64,000 bases of DNA from Pseudomonas multiresinivorans (GTDB lineage: Bacteria > Pseudomonadota > Gammaproteobacteria > Pseudomonadales > Pseudomonadaceae), in assembly GCF_012971725.1 (NCBI RefSeq), contig NZ_CP048833.1:2728001-2792000 (forward strand), in the 5' to 3' direction. Made by a program: the position numbers and the translations under genes. The notes beneath the pieces are model-generated. The model saw only the letters and a list, made by a program, of their open reading frames with translations, was not told the DNA's origin and searched no databases. Each line of letters opens with the position of its first letter. Position 1 is the stretch's first letter. Shown here piece after piece: positions 35,701 to 42,722 of this stretch.

Positions 35701-38235
35701 GCGCGCCGGGGCTCCATCGCTGCCCACCTGGGGCGTCTGCCGCCGGCCAAGCCGCGGCCGTCTGCCGCCCGGCATGCACCGGCGGCCTTGCCGCTGCTGC
35801 CCGCGACCGAGGGAACGAGCAGTGATGAGCCGCTGGAATTTTTCAACGGACTGGGCGGCTTTGCGTTGGGCGGGCGCGAGTACCACATCGTTCTGAACAA
35901 TGGCCATACGACCCCGGCGCCGTGGATCAATGTGATCGCCAATCCAGCGTTCGGCTTCCAGGTCTCGGCGGAAGGCAGCGGCTACACCTGGGCCGGCAAC
36001 AGCCGGGACAATCAGCTCAGTCCCTGGTCCAACGACCCGGTCATCGATCCTGCAGGTGAGGCTTTCTACCTGCGCGACGAAGACAGTCTGGCATTGTGGG
36101 GCGTTACCGCCCGGCCGATCCGCGACGCAGGCTTGTACCGCGCCGCCCATGGTTTCGGCTACAGCCGGTTCAGCCACACGGCCCACGGTATCGAGGCGCA
36201 GCTGCTGCAGTACGTGCCGCTGGATGACCCGCTGAAGATCTCGCGGCTCACACTGCGCAATACCTCCGGCCGGCCGCGCCGGCTATCGGTGACGGCTTAT
36301 GTGGAATGGGTACTGGGTACCGCGCGCGGAGCCTGTGCCCCTTCCATCCTGACTGGGGTGGATGTCGACAGCGGCGCGCTACTGGCACGTAACCCCTGGA
36401 GCATCGCTTATTCCGAGCGGCTGGCTTTCGCCGACCTGGGCGGGCGGCAGAGCAGCTGGACCGCCGATCGCAGCGAATTCATCGGCCCTGCCGGTAGCCT
36501 CTCGGCTCCTCGGGCGCTGCTCGGCGCCGCGGCGTTGTCGGGCGCCACTGGCGCTGGCTTCGATCCTTGCGCTGCCCTGCAATGCATCGTCGAGCTGGGT
36601 GTCGGCGAGTCCGTGGAAGTGCTGGCGTTGCTGGGGCAGGCCGGATCGGACGAAGAGGTTCGTGGTCTCGTGGAGCGATATCGCAGCATCGATCTCGATG
36701 CGGTATTGGCCGATGTGACACGGCACTGGCAGCAGCGGCTGGGCGCAGTCCAGGTGCGCACGCCTGATCGCGCCATGGACCTCATGCTCAACGGCTGGTT
36801 GCTCTACCAGACGCTGGCGTGCCGCATCCATTCCCGTTCGGCGTTCTACCAGGCCAGCGGTGCTTATGGTTTCCGTGACCAGTTGCAGGATGGTCTGGCG
36901 CTGTCGTTCGCCTGCCCAGAGCTGACCCGCCACCACCTGCTGCGGGCCGCCGGGCGCCAGTTCGTCGAGGGTGATGTGCAGCACTGGTGGCTGGAACAGA
37001 CGGGGCAGGGAGTGCGCACGCGAATCTCCGATGACCGGGTCTGGTTGGCCTATGCCTGTGCCAGCTATATCGAGTCATCCGCGGACCTTGCGGTGCTCGA
37101 CGAAATGCTGCCTTTCCTCGAAGGGCCACAGCTGCATCCTGGCGAGAGCGATACGTTTTTCCAGCCGATGCTTGCGGAGGAGAGCGCCTCGCTGTTCGAG
37201 CACTGCGCTCGGGGCCTGGACCAGTGCCTGGAGATGACCGGCGGCCACGGCCTGCCACTAATAGGGAGCGGAGACTGGAACGACGGAATGAACCGTGTGG
37301 GCGTCGGCGGGCAGGGCGAAAGTGTGTGGCTCGGCTGGTTGCTGTTGCATACCCTGGAGCGCTTCGGTGCTCTGGCCGAGGGGCGTGATGAGGTGCGGTG
37401 CGTGCGCTGGCGGAAACATTCGGCGGCGCTGCAGCTGGCCTTGGAGGAGCATGGCTGGGATGGCCAGTGGTATCGCCGAGCGACTTTCGACGACGGCACC
37501 TGGCTCGGTTCGGCGGCCAGTGACGAATGCCGGATCGATTCCATCGCCCAGTCCTGGGCGGTGCTCTGTGGCGGCGCGAATCCCGAGCGCGCAGCCACTG
37601 CCATGGCTTCGCTGGAGCGCTGGTTGATCCGTCAGGATGAGGGGTTGGCCTTGCTGTTCACTCCACCCTTCGATCAATCGCCGCGCGATCCTGGCTACAT
37701 CAAGGGATATCCGCCGGGCCTGCGCGAGAACGGCGGGCAATACAGTCATGCGGCGATGTGGAGCATCCTGGCGTTTGCCCGTCTCGGTGAGGGCGACAAG
37801 GCGGCCGGGCTGTTCTCCCTGCTCAACCCGATCAACCATGCACGTACCGCAACAGAGGTGGAGTGTTACAGGATCGAACCCTATGTCGTCGCGGCCGATG
37901 TCTATTCCGTTGAACCCCATGTCGGGCGTGGTGGCTGGAGCTGGTACACCGGCTCCGCTGGCTGGATGTACCGTGCCGGGGTGGAAGGGATTCTGGGGCT
38001 CCGGCGCGAGGGTGCAAGTCTGCTCATCGATCCGTGTATTCCGCTGGACTGGCTGGGGTTCGACGCCAGCGTGACGGTGGATGGTTGCCATTACAGCATC
38101 GTCGTGGCCTCGGCCGGGACGCACTGCCATGGCATCCAGCGCGCGCTTCTGGATGGCCGTTCACTGGTCTGCGGCGAAAGCCCGGTGCGGGTGCCGCTGG
38201 CGGTTGGCGAGCATCGCCTCGAGCTGTTCCTGTAA
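29725..38235 (+). CDS. Cyclic beta-1,2-glucan synthase-like giant enzyme (GT84-GH94)
   Basis: 2836 residues from ATG 29725 (MMSLHFQALRRG), preceded by GGAG. After an N-terminal helical region, membrane helices appear at about 415-470 (GAIGLLSLVLLGFVFHLL). The glycosyltransferase domain follows: LDADTRLP with D632/D634, and WTRGDWQLLPW at ~782. Further membrane helices lie at ~810-1000. The centre is a glycoamylase-like domain (SPTNIGLYLLSAVAARDFGW, WGISESAYN). The C-terminal half is a GH94 phosphorylase-type domain with SGDWNDGMN (Asp2520 region). This is the domain order of NdvB/Cgs of rhizobia and Brucella, which makes periplasmic cyclic beta-1,2-glucans; the GH94 part controls ring size there. 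In pseudomonads such giants sit in stress clusters. Product not proven. Confidence 0.92.
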   Translation: MMSLHFQALRRGRSKPPWDSLVPVREELFGIERLEQHAQSLALAQQVTDTPRRVLPLHVRLDDNARVLLAAYRASAVELERGNGVVPAAEWLLDNYHIVEEQIREVRDDLPPGYYRQLPKLADGPFAGYPRVFGLAWAFVAHTDSHLDVELLQRFIHAYQRVQPLTIGELWAVAITLRIVLIENLRRLAEQISAGRIARADADALAERLLSPGHARSALEADIAARSTGPLSEVFSAQLAKRMRDQDPRTTPTLGWLEERLHEQGVSVEAAVQHAQQRLGASNVTVRNVITSMRLISDIDWAQLFENVSLVDARLRDGSNFAAMDFPTRNLYRSAIEQLARGSCLDELQVVDHALEACRQAVADHSEGEDPRREFDPGFHLIAEGRPTLERAIGFSPTLHLRLNRFSVRLGMGGYIGAIGLLSLVLLGFVFHLLNQPAPSWGWMLAFLACLCVPVTEVATALINRLVTWSFGAITLPALELLAGVPQALRTVVAVPTLLTTEADLLEQIERLEVHHLAGIGGDLTFVLILDGVDAPQEVLPSDAPLLAVAAAAIDRLNRHYGQGPGGQRFFVLFRRRCFNPAEGCWMGWERKRGKLHELNRLLRGATDTSFVAIAGEPPRVPSEVRLVITLDADTRLPREAALRLIGKMGHPLNQPRFDALQQRVINGHAVLQPRVTPSLPMGREGSLYQRVFSGPAGMDPYAAAVSDVYQDLFGEGSFTGKGIYDVDAFERAMAGRVADNRLLSHDLFEGIFARAGLASDVEVVEESPSRFDVASRRMHRWTRGDWQLLPWMLGHWRGPQAMPLIGRCKMLDNLRRSLVVPFALASLLLCWWLPLPQALLAATLVILTQAIPPLLPIYCALLPARSGVRLRSHFAMLGADFRRALLQILLSLAFLPNDAWSMVDAILRTLWRMYVSQRNLLEWTTAAQSSRKPRPGWLGSYRQMAGGTALAASAGITGLALQPANWLLILPLTLLWLSAPLLAFYSSRPTQPSRRSGLEEDDATALRLCARRTWRFFETFVTPADNLLPPDNFQEQPRPVLAHRTSPTNIGLYLLSAVAARDFGWAGGLQTLERLEGTVAVLEKLPRSHGHFFNWYGTRDLRALEPRYLSSVDSGNLAGHLIVLANACEEWRASPLVEEARQGLLDTLHLARQAVAALPLAEDVALLQVKDDVREIHRALTGPQSLDALLPALGHRAEKAVRCVAGLAPAGEEGGDLSFWFDALRRAFAEHSRDRRHGDEKALDRRLQALADTARRLALEMDFGFLLNQERKLLSIGYCVDDNRLDPSCYDLLASEARLASLFAIAKGDLPTRHWFRLGRTATPVPGGSALISWSGSMFEYLMPSLVMRAPAGSLLEQTNRLVVARQQAYGAALGIPWGISESAYNARDLEFTYQYSNFGVPGLGLKRGLAENVVIAPYATALATMVDAQGAQRNFDHLTAVGALGRYGFYEALDFTRSRLQDGESVAIVCSFMAHHQGMSIVAIANTLQHGRMRCRLHREPMIQASELLLQERVPRDVALGHPRAEEVTVAPSDTIADASTLRRVDAMLDGPPITHLLSNGCYALMLTASGGGYSRWGDIAVTRWREDATCDDWGSFIFLRDLQSGALWSATAQPGGQPVENGEVLFDEDHAEFIQRDAALLTSLEVLVSGEDDGEVRRVSLTNHGRRAREIELTSYAEVVLATPAADGAHPVFSRMFVQTEYLAEFGALVATRRLRSPDDPSIWAAHFAVVEGEVIGETQYESDRARFLGRGRTLREAQAVLGHRALGNSQGSVLDPIFSLRLRLRVAPGKVARVAFWTLVASTRETLLDLIDKHHERNAFERAKTLAWTQAQVELRDLGIDAEEAADFQRLAAPILYADYRWRAPQEALRRGAGRQSGLWPLAISGDLPIVLLRIDEIDDLSLLRQLLRAREYWRMKGLDVDLVIVNERASSYVQDLQTAIETAVRSSPSRQRSEGQASRGAVYTLRADLMTVEARELLNAVARVNLLARRGSIAAHLGRLPPAKPRPSAARHAPAALPLLPATEGTSSDEPLEFFNGLGGFALGGREYHIVLNNGHTTPAPWINVIANPAFGFQVSAEGSGYTWAGNSRDNQLSPWSNDPVIDPAGEAFYLRDEDSLALWGVTARPIRDAGLYRAAHGFGYSRFSHTAHGIEAQLLQYVPLDDPLKISRLTLRNTSGRPRRLSVTAYVEWVLGTARGACAPSILTGVDVDSGALLARNPWSIAYSERLAFADLGGRQSSWTADRSEFIGPAGSLSAPRALLGAAALSGATGAGFDPCAALQCIVELGVGESVEVLALLGQAGSDEEVRGLVERYRSIDLDAVLADVTRHWQQRLGAVQVRTPDRAMDLMLNGWLLYQTLACRIHSRSAFYQASGAYGFRDQLQDGLALSFACPELTRHHLLRAAGRQFVEGDVQHWWLEQTGQGVRTRISDDRVWLAYACASYIESSADLAVLDEMLPFLEGPQLHPGESDTFFQPMLAEESASLFEHCARGLDQCLEMTGGHGLPLIGSGDWNDGMNRVGVGGQGESVWLGWLLLHTLERFGALAEGRDEVRCVRWRKHSAALQLALEEHGWDGQWYRRATFDDGTWLGSAASDECRIDSIAQSWAVLCGGANPERAATAMASLERWLIRQDEGLALLFTPPFDQSPRDPGYIKGYPPGLRENGGQYSHAAMWSILAFARLGEGDKAAGLFSLLNPINHARTATEVECYRIEPYVVAADVYSVEPHVGRGGWSWYTGSAGWMYRAGVEGILGLRREGASLLIDPCIPLDWLGFDASVTVDGCHYSIVVASAGTHCHGIQRALLDGRSLVCGESPVRVPLAVGEHRLELFL

Positions 38236-38242
38236 CCTCGTG

Positions 38243-38980
38243 TCACTCCGCCGCATGGCCTGGACGACGGGGGACGTAGGGTAGCAAGCGGTCGGTTTCC
38301 GCCTTCACCACCGCGTAACACTCGCAACTCAATGCCTCCAGGCGCGGGCGGTCCAGCACGGTGATCCGCCCCCGGCTGTACTCGATCACACCTTGCTTCT
38401 GCAGTTTGCCGGCCGCTTCTGTGACGCCCTCTCGCCGTACACCGAGCATGTTGGCGATGAGCTCCTGGGTCATGATCAGCTGGTTGCCGGGCAGGCGATC
38501 AAGGGACAGCAGCAGCCAGCGGCAGAGTTGCTGATCGATGGAGTGATGGCGGTTGCAGACTGCCGTCTGGGCCATCTGAGTGATCAATGCCTGGGTATAG
38601 CGGAGCAACAACATGAGCATGTCGCCGTGGCGACTGAACTCGTCCTTCATCCGTTGCCCCGCGAGCCGGTAAACGCTGCCGGCGCTTTGCACGATAGCGC
38701 GGCTGGGGGTGCTCTCGCCGCCCATGAAGACGGCTATACCGACCAGCCCCTCGTTACCGACCACGGATATCTCGGCCGATGCACCACTTTCCATCACGTA
38801 CAAAAGCGAAATGATGGAGTCGGTGGGGAAGAACACGTAACGCATCGCATCACCGGGTTCGTAGATCACCTTGCCCAGTTCCAGGCGTTGCAGCTCCAGA
38901 TGGGGGAAGAGGCGTTCCTGAACCTCTCGGGGGAGTGCGGCCAGTAAATGGTTCTGCGCGGGGGAGGGAGTCTCTCGCAT
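38243..38980 (-). CDS. Crp/Fnr-family transcriptional regulator
   Basis: 245 residues from ATG 38980, backed by GAGGAGG. An N-terminal cyclic-nucleotide-binding-type beta roll (IYEPGDAMRYVFFPTDSIIS, then GNEGLVGIAVFMGG) is followed by a long helix (LLRYTQALITQMAQTAVCNR). The winged helix-turn-helix has QELIANMLGVRREGVTEAAG. The cNMP-contact Arg pattern is not intact and there is no N-terminal Cys cluster, so it is neither a classical CRP nor FNR. Tail-to-tail with the glucan synthase gene (7 bases between stops). Confidence 0.9.
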   Translation of the reverse strand: MRETPSPAQNHLLAALPREVQERLFPHLELQRLELGKVIYEPGDAMRYVFFPTDSIISLLYVMESGASAEISVVGNEGLVGIAVFMGGESTPSRAIVQSAGSVYRLAGQRMKDEFSRHGDMLMLLLRYTQALITQMAQTAVCNRHHSIDQQLCRWLLLSLDRLPGNQLIMTQELIANMLGVRREGVTEAAGKLQKQGVIEYSRGRITVLDRPRLEALSCECYAVVKAETDRLLPYVPRRPGHAAE

Positions 38981-39227
38981 GGCGGCCTCCTCACGGGGCG
39001 TATCGCGACTATTCAAGCATACAATTTCAGGCCTTTGCCGGTGGTGCAAAGTTCCCTATCGCACAGACCGGGCTCCTATTTGCGCGCAGCCTGGAGCTTG
39101 CGGTGGCGGATGCTGATCTGGCGCCTTGTACGACCCTGTCATCGCATCGTTCCAGGGTGGGCGTGAACATTGAAGATCTCGATTCCTGCGGTATTTACGA
39201 GGGCGATAACGGCATAGTCGCCGATGA

Positions 39228-39524
39228 CCATTCCTGCCCCGGCCGGGCGCAGATAGGCTCATCGGGAGTGACAACTGCAACTCCGAGGATGAAGGCCTTG
39301 GCGGCCTCAAGGAAATCGTGCTGGATTCGCAAGGTGGGCAAGTTGCCTGTGCCAATCTGTCGTTTGGCGTATTCACGGAGATGGGAGAAAAACGGTTTGC
39401 AGTTCCATGGAGTCTCTTGGGGCTGGATACGGCGAGCAAGCGCTTCGTGCTTGATGTGGGCCAGGGCCGCCTCAGCAGCGCACCGGGGTTCGTCTGGCCG
39501 TGCCCCGCCTTTTTGTTAGATTGA
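39228..39524 (+). pseudogene. Decayed PRC-barrel domain gene
   Basis: The frame encodes RLIGSDNCNSEDEGLGGLKE then IVLDSQGGQVACANLSFGVF, GEKRFAVPWSLLGLDTASKR, FVLDV and APGF. This is the conserved core of the Pseudomonas PRC-barrel stress proteins (…LGDIKEIMLD…AVLSFGGFLGMGEKLFAVPW…RFVLDV…NAPGF). There is no start codon before the core (an in-frame stop lies at 39225). The normal C-terminal tail after APGF is replaced by VWPCPAFLLD and a stop. The gene therefore looks truncated at both ends or frameshifted. PRC-barrel proteins of this type often accompany general-stress genes like those just upstream. Confidence 0.65.
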
Positions 39525-39545
39525 AGCCGGTCAGGTGGTTTCTAA

Positions 39546-39764
39546 TCAGCGGATTGGGAATATATTCGAGATTGACTGGGAGTTTACCCGCTTGAGTGAG
39601 TCCATGATCACGGCGACACATTCAAGTTGTTGTCTGATTCTGGCGAGACTCTCCCTGTTCGTAGAAGATTCGGAACTGACTTCTTCTGTCGCAAGATCAT
39701 TTATCGCCTGTGTCAGGCAACTGCTTGCAATATTAAGGGTTTGCCCAAATCGCTTTTCTTTCAT
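39546..39764 (-). CDS. Small hypothetical protein
   Basis: 72 residues, MKEKRFGQTLNIASSCLTQA..., mainly helical, with two segments (QAINDLATEEVSSES and RESLARIRQQLECVAVIMDS) that could form a helical hairpin. A GGGGA element is six bases before the ATG. AT-richer than the neighbours. No family recognised. Located downstream of the cold-shock gene and its terminator, so probably a separate unit. Confidence 0.45.
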   Translation of the reverse strand: MKEKRFGQTLNIASSCLTQAINDLATEEVSSESSTNRESLARIRQQLECVAVIMDSLKRVNSQSISNIFPIR

Positions 39765-39814
39765 GTCGAATCCCCGCTATTTCCCTGTGAGTCGCATGGC
39801 TTGAACCCAATGAG

Positions 39815-39837
39815 AGACCCCGCAGTTAGCGGGGTCT
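39815..39837 (-). terminator. Rho-independent-type terminator of the cold-shock gene
   Basis: AGACCCCGC (39815-39823) pairs perfectly with GCGGGGTCT (39829-39837) around a 5-nt loop, eight bases beyond the cold-shock gene stop on the minus strand. The following T content is modest (TCTCATTGGGTT). Confidence 0.7.
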
Positions 39838-39844
39838 GGGGATT

Positions 39845-40054
39845 TCATAGTACTTTCACCTGCTCGGCCTGATCACCTTTAGGGCCAACGCCCACCAGGA
39901 AGCTCACGCGCTGGCCTTCATCCAGTGACTTGAAGCCTGGAGTGTCGATTTCTCGAAAATGGACGAATATGTCCGGCCCCATCTCGGGGGTAATGAAGCC
40001 AAAACCTTTTACTGCGTTGAACCATTTTACGGTTCCATTCTGACGAATAGCCAT
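39845..40054 (-). CDS. Cold-shock-domain (CspA-family) RNA-binding protein
   Basis: 69 residues from ATG 40054 (MAIRQNGTVKWFNAVKGFGF); GGAG precedes it by seven bases. It has RNP-1 (KGFGFITPE) and RNP-2 (DIFVHF) and the standard CSD length. It differs from the major Csps in EMGPDIFVHFREIDTPGFKS and in ending DQAEQVKVL. Binds single-stranded RNA/DNA and acts as an RNA chaperone. A hairpin follows it. Confidence 0.95.
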   Translation of the reverse strand: MAIRQNGTVKWFNAVKGFGFITPEMGPDIFVHFREIDTPGFKSLDEGQRVSFLVGVGPKGDQAEQVKVL

Positions 40055-40543
40055 GATGATCTCCACGGGAATGGCTGCAGAGTGAAGTGGCCGAGGAGAT
40101 GGGCGTCATGCATCAAGACGGAGCCGCTAAACACGGCAGGGGAATTGAAGTATACAGTGGGCGGGGAGGTTTGCAGGGTTTTCAAGATGAATTCGAATTA
40201 TTCGGATGAATGGTCTGCTGGGTGCATGTCGATATTGAAATGATATTTTTCATGGGATTTTTATTTGGTCTTTCTGTTTTTTTGGATTTTGTTGGGATGT
40301 TGGCTAAAGGTTTTGATGGTCCCAGTTACGGGGATGTTTTCCTGAAGGGATTAAGCTTGGCGGAAAAGATACCCGATACAGATTCATTCCAGCCAGTTGA
40401 GTGCATATGAACAAGGAGTCCTCCCGTAGCGAGTCAGGCTGCAGCATGGCATATGGTTGGCACTGCCCCATGGTGCCGGACTCTTTCAGTTGATTGCCGG
40501 GAGTTGCGTTACGCAGGCGGTCGGCACCCAGGCGGATGCATGG
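40055..40543. other. AT-rich intergenic stretch with a doubtful short ORF
   Basis: The region 40180-40400 is clearly AT-richer than the genome average. It contains an open frame at 40210-40410 whose product (MIFFMGFLFGLSVFLDFVGM...) would be hydrophobic, but it has no ribosome site and no recognisable family. Together with the integrase remnant that follows, this looks like the edge of decayed foreign DNA. Confidence 0.4.
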
Positions 40544-40738
40544 TCAAACCTCGGTCTGCTCCGCCATCTCCAGAGCATCATCGACCTCGATACCCAGTTG
40601 CCTTACGGTACTCTCAAGTGTGGTACGGCCAAGCAGCACCTGCACTGCTCGCAGGTTCTTTGTTCTGCAATAAGCCTCGCGGCACACAGCGGAGTTCTCG
40701 CTAAAACGGGTTGGGCTGATTTTGGTAGGGCTGCGCAT
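40544..40738 (-). pseudogene. Remnant of a tyrosine-recombinase integrase (C-terminal end)
   Basis: Translation on the minus strand gives YCRTKNLRAVQVLLGRTTLE then STVRQLGIEVDDALEMAEQT and EV, followed by a stop. This matches the conserved C-terminus of a short proteobacterial integrase family (RTxNLRAVQLLLGHTKLESTVRYLG, then IEVDDALEMAEQ). The catalytic His of LLLGH is Arg here and the catalytic Tyr of STVRYLG is Gln, so it cannot be active. The N-terminal part (MRSPTKISPTRFSENSAVC) no longer aligns and the rest of the gene is missing. Confidence 0.75.
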
Positions 40739-41083
40739 GGTCTGAAGCGGTCAACCAGCCGCGCCCCTGCTCGATTCGAATCGAGCGACAACCTCCGGCG
40801 CCGCCAATCACTACCGTAGGCAACACTTCCAGTCCCCAGCCGGCTGCGTCGGAGCGCTCCCGCGGGGCCGGCGTTCAGTCGCAGCTGGGAATCACTCAGT
40901 CGCCTTGCTTTACGTCGCCTTCATTCGTTTGGATGATGCCAGTCTCCCCAGGCCCGCTTATCCTCCGACTCGATTCGCCGGATGGTACCGGGCGGCTATT
41001 TTGAGCGCAGGTTCATACTGACTCGCGATCGGGGCCTGACGTGTGCCGAGTTGGATAAGGTGCAGCTTTCGCAAGGTGGAGAA
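40739..41083. other. Intergenic region upstream of the papain-like gene
   Basis: About 345 bases between the integrase remnant and the peptidase start. The peptidase frame is open from 40982, but the signal peptide and ribosome site place its start at 41084. I see no convincing gene. It must contain the peptidase promoter and perhaps remains of the lost integrase region. Confidence 0.4.
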
Positions 41084-42208
41084 ATGGGGATAGCGCGGAG
41101 TTTATTTTCTGGGATTACTCTTTTCCTGTTATCTGGGCTCGTCTGTGCATCTGAACCTGCAAAGTTTCCCGCTCCTGCATTCATGGTTCGTTTTGGCGAG
41201 GGCTTTAGTGTGTCGAATGCGCACGTGATCTCCAATATGCCAAACGAAACAAACCAGTTCGGCATGGGGATGTGCTACAGCCACGCGGCGACGGGGGTGC
41301 TCAATTATTATCTGTGCAAGTACGATAAATTGGATTGCTCCAAGGCGCCGCCGGAGTCTCTGGCGTCCGCACTGGATATGGCACGTTTTACCTCTGATAC
41401 CGGCGATGATGAAATCGAGTATTCGAGCTCTTATCAGGGGATTCAGGAGGGTGGGTCGCCGGCAAAAGTGTTGCAGGCGGCGACGATCCTGGTGGGGAAT
41501 GTTGCCAGCCAGGCGTGTTTCAATGAAAAGATGATATTTGGCGACCTGATTATTGAAGACAAAATTGCCAGTGAAGAGGAAATTGCAAGGCAACGTAAGT
41601 TCTTATCTGGTTTTTCCAGTTTCTATGAAAAATACAGCAAGAGTGGCTTTGATGAGGCCAGCCTTCCGGAGTCGGTCGTCAACGAGGCATCCCTGCTTTA
41701 CCAAGCGAAGGACCATGATCTCGAGGCGACGCGTAGGCGTATCGTGAGAAGTCTGGAGGAGCAGAGTTTCGACCGTTTCTTCGCGCGATTTGTTTATCCG
41801 AGGGAGTGTGCTCGCGCGAAGAATCGGGTTTTTTTCGAGTATCAGAATCGAGCTGAGTTTCACTATTACCCCGTTAAAGGCCAGAAGTTTACTTATAAAG
41901 GAATGATGCGCGAGATCAGGAACGCCATTGATAAAGGCAATCCTGTCGTGGTGGGCGGTGCATGTCTGCTCGGGCTAAAGGGGAAAAAATGCCCGGGAGA
42001 CTTGCATGCCTTGATTGTCTATGGTTATGCCACCTTATGCGATCCGGCAGGGAATTGTTATGAGGGTTTGAAGTTCCAGAATAGTTTTGGCCCGAAGATG
42101 CAGGAATTTGAAAGGGCCAACTGGTTTTCAGCGAAGGAGTATTATGCTCAGTCGATCCCCAGTAAATCAGACTTGGCCTGGCTAGAGATTGAGGAGAAAC
42201 GCAAATAG
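41084..42208 (+). CDS. Secreted papain-like (C1-fold) cysteine peptidase candidate
   Basis: 374 residues from ATG 41084, with AAGGTGGAG directly upstream. MGIARSLFSGITLFLLSGLV-CA is a Sec signal peptide, cleaved near A22. A papain-type catalytic set is visible: Gln58 and Cys64 (NQFGMGMCYSHAA), His308 (GDLHALIVYGY) and Asn333 (FQNSFGP). The Q-to-C spacing of six equals that of papain (Q19/C25), and NSFG replaces NSWG. A ~200-residue helical insertion (130-260) separates Cys from the His/Asn half. Eleven cysteines in the protein suggest disulfides. The gene is AT-richer than flanking genes and next to an integrase remnant, suggesting acquisition by transfer. Function could be an exported protease or toxin; no partner gene is obvious. 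Confidence 0.75.
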   Translation: MGIARSLFSGITLFLLSGLVCASEPAKFPAPAFMVRFGEGFSVSNAHVISNMPNETNQFGMGMCYSHAATGVLNYYLCKYDKLDCSKAPPESLASALDMARFTSDTGDDEIEYSSSYQGIQEGGSPAKVLQAATILVGNVASQACFNEKMIFGDLIIEDKIASEEEIARQRKFLSGFSSFYEKYSKSGFDEASLPESVVNEASLLYQAKDHDLEATRRRIVRSLEEQSFDRFFARFVYPRECARAKNRVFFEYQNRAEFHYYPVKGQKFTYKGMMREIRNAIDKGNPVVVGGACLLGLKGKKCPGDLHALIVYGYATLCDPAGNCYEGLKFQNSFGPKMQEFERANWFSAKEYYAQSIPSKSDLAWLEIEEKRK

Positions 42209-42259
42209 TTTGTTGCGTGTCGTCGCAAGAACTTGATAGCGAAACCAGCCTCCATCGAC

Positions 42260-42285
42260 GTCCGCCTCTGGCCGATTGGTCCTTC
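42260..42285. repeat. Dispersed palindromic element, degenerate copy
   Basis: GTCCGCCTCTGGCCGATTGG followed by TCC keeps the GTCCGC and TGGCCGA cores of the element at 2584, 25444 and 44744, but the right half of the palindrome is lost. Confidence 0.4.
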
Positions 42286-42333
42286 TGATGTGGAGGCTGC
42301 TACCGACACAAGGCGGATGTTTCGGGAGTCGAG

Positions 42334-42531
42334 CTAGAGGAGCTTGGCCACGAAGAAAGCCTTGGCGGCGATGTACATCGTCCATAGGACGTAAATGCCT
42401 GCAGCGATCAGCGCGATAGGCCGCATCCAGAAAAGGCCCTTCGGTCGCGCTGATCTCAGCACTGCATGGAAGCCGAGCAGAGCCGTGCCCAGGCAGGGAA
42501 CAGACAGAGCCAGCCAGGAGAGGACGCGCAC
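42334..42531 (-). CDS. Small two-helix membrane protein
   Basis: 65 residues with GTG start at 42531, overlapping the upstream stop by one base (TAGTG), which implies coupled translation. Two hydrophobic stretches (VLSWLALSVPCLGTALLGFH; WMRPIALIAAGIYVLWTMYIA in two halves) are joined by a basic loop (RSARPKG), predicting both ends outside or a hairpin in the inner membrane. No known family. Confidence 0.55.
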   Translation of the reverse strand: MRVLSWLALSVPCLGTALLGFHAVLRSARPKGLFWMRPIALIAAGIYVLWTMYIAAKAFFVAKLL

Positions 42532-42722
42532 TACTGTCGTTGCCGGAATGGAAAGCTCGACGCAATGGCCTTCAGCACTACCAGGGCGAGAATACTGAGA
42601 ACATTCCCAGCGACGGCCGCTGGGACGAACATCAGCCAGAAAGCTTTGCCCAAAGACCGATTCCCCGTTGGCTGTTCGGGGTTGCTCTTTGCGCTATCCG
42701 GGGTGCAATAGGGATTGAGCAT
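42531..42722 (-). CDS. Small single-helix membrane protein
   Basis: 63 residues from ATG 42722 (MLNPYCTPDSAKSNPEQPTG), with a strong GGAGG nine bases upstream. The polar Pro-rich N-terminus (~25 residues) begins NPYxxP, seen in several proteobacterial small membrane proteins. One membrane helix covers ~28-52 (FWLMFVPAAVAGNVLSILAL). It forms a two-gene unit with the coupled 65-residue membrane protein. Function unknown. Confidence 0.6.
   Translation of the reverse strand: MLNPYCTPDSAKSNPEQPTGNRSLGKAFWLMFVPAAVAGNVLSILALVVLKAIASSFPFRQRQ

Noticed and set aside
40210..40410. AT-rich hydrophobic 66-codon frame
   Set aside because: No ribosome site or recognisable family; possibly part of a decayed element, so it is mentioned only within the intergenic entry.
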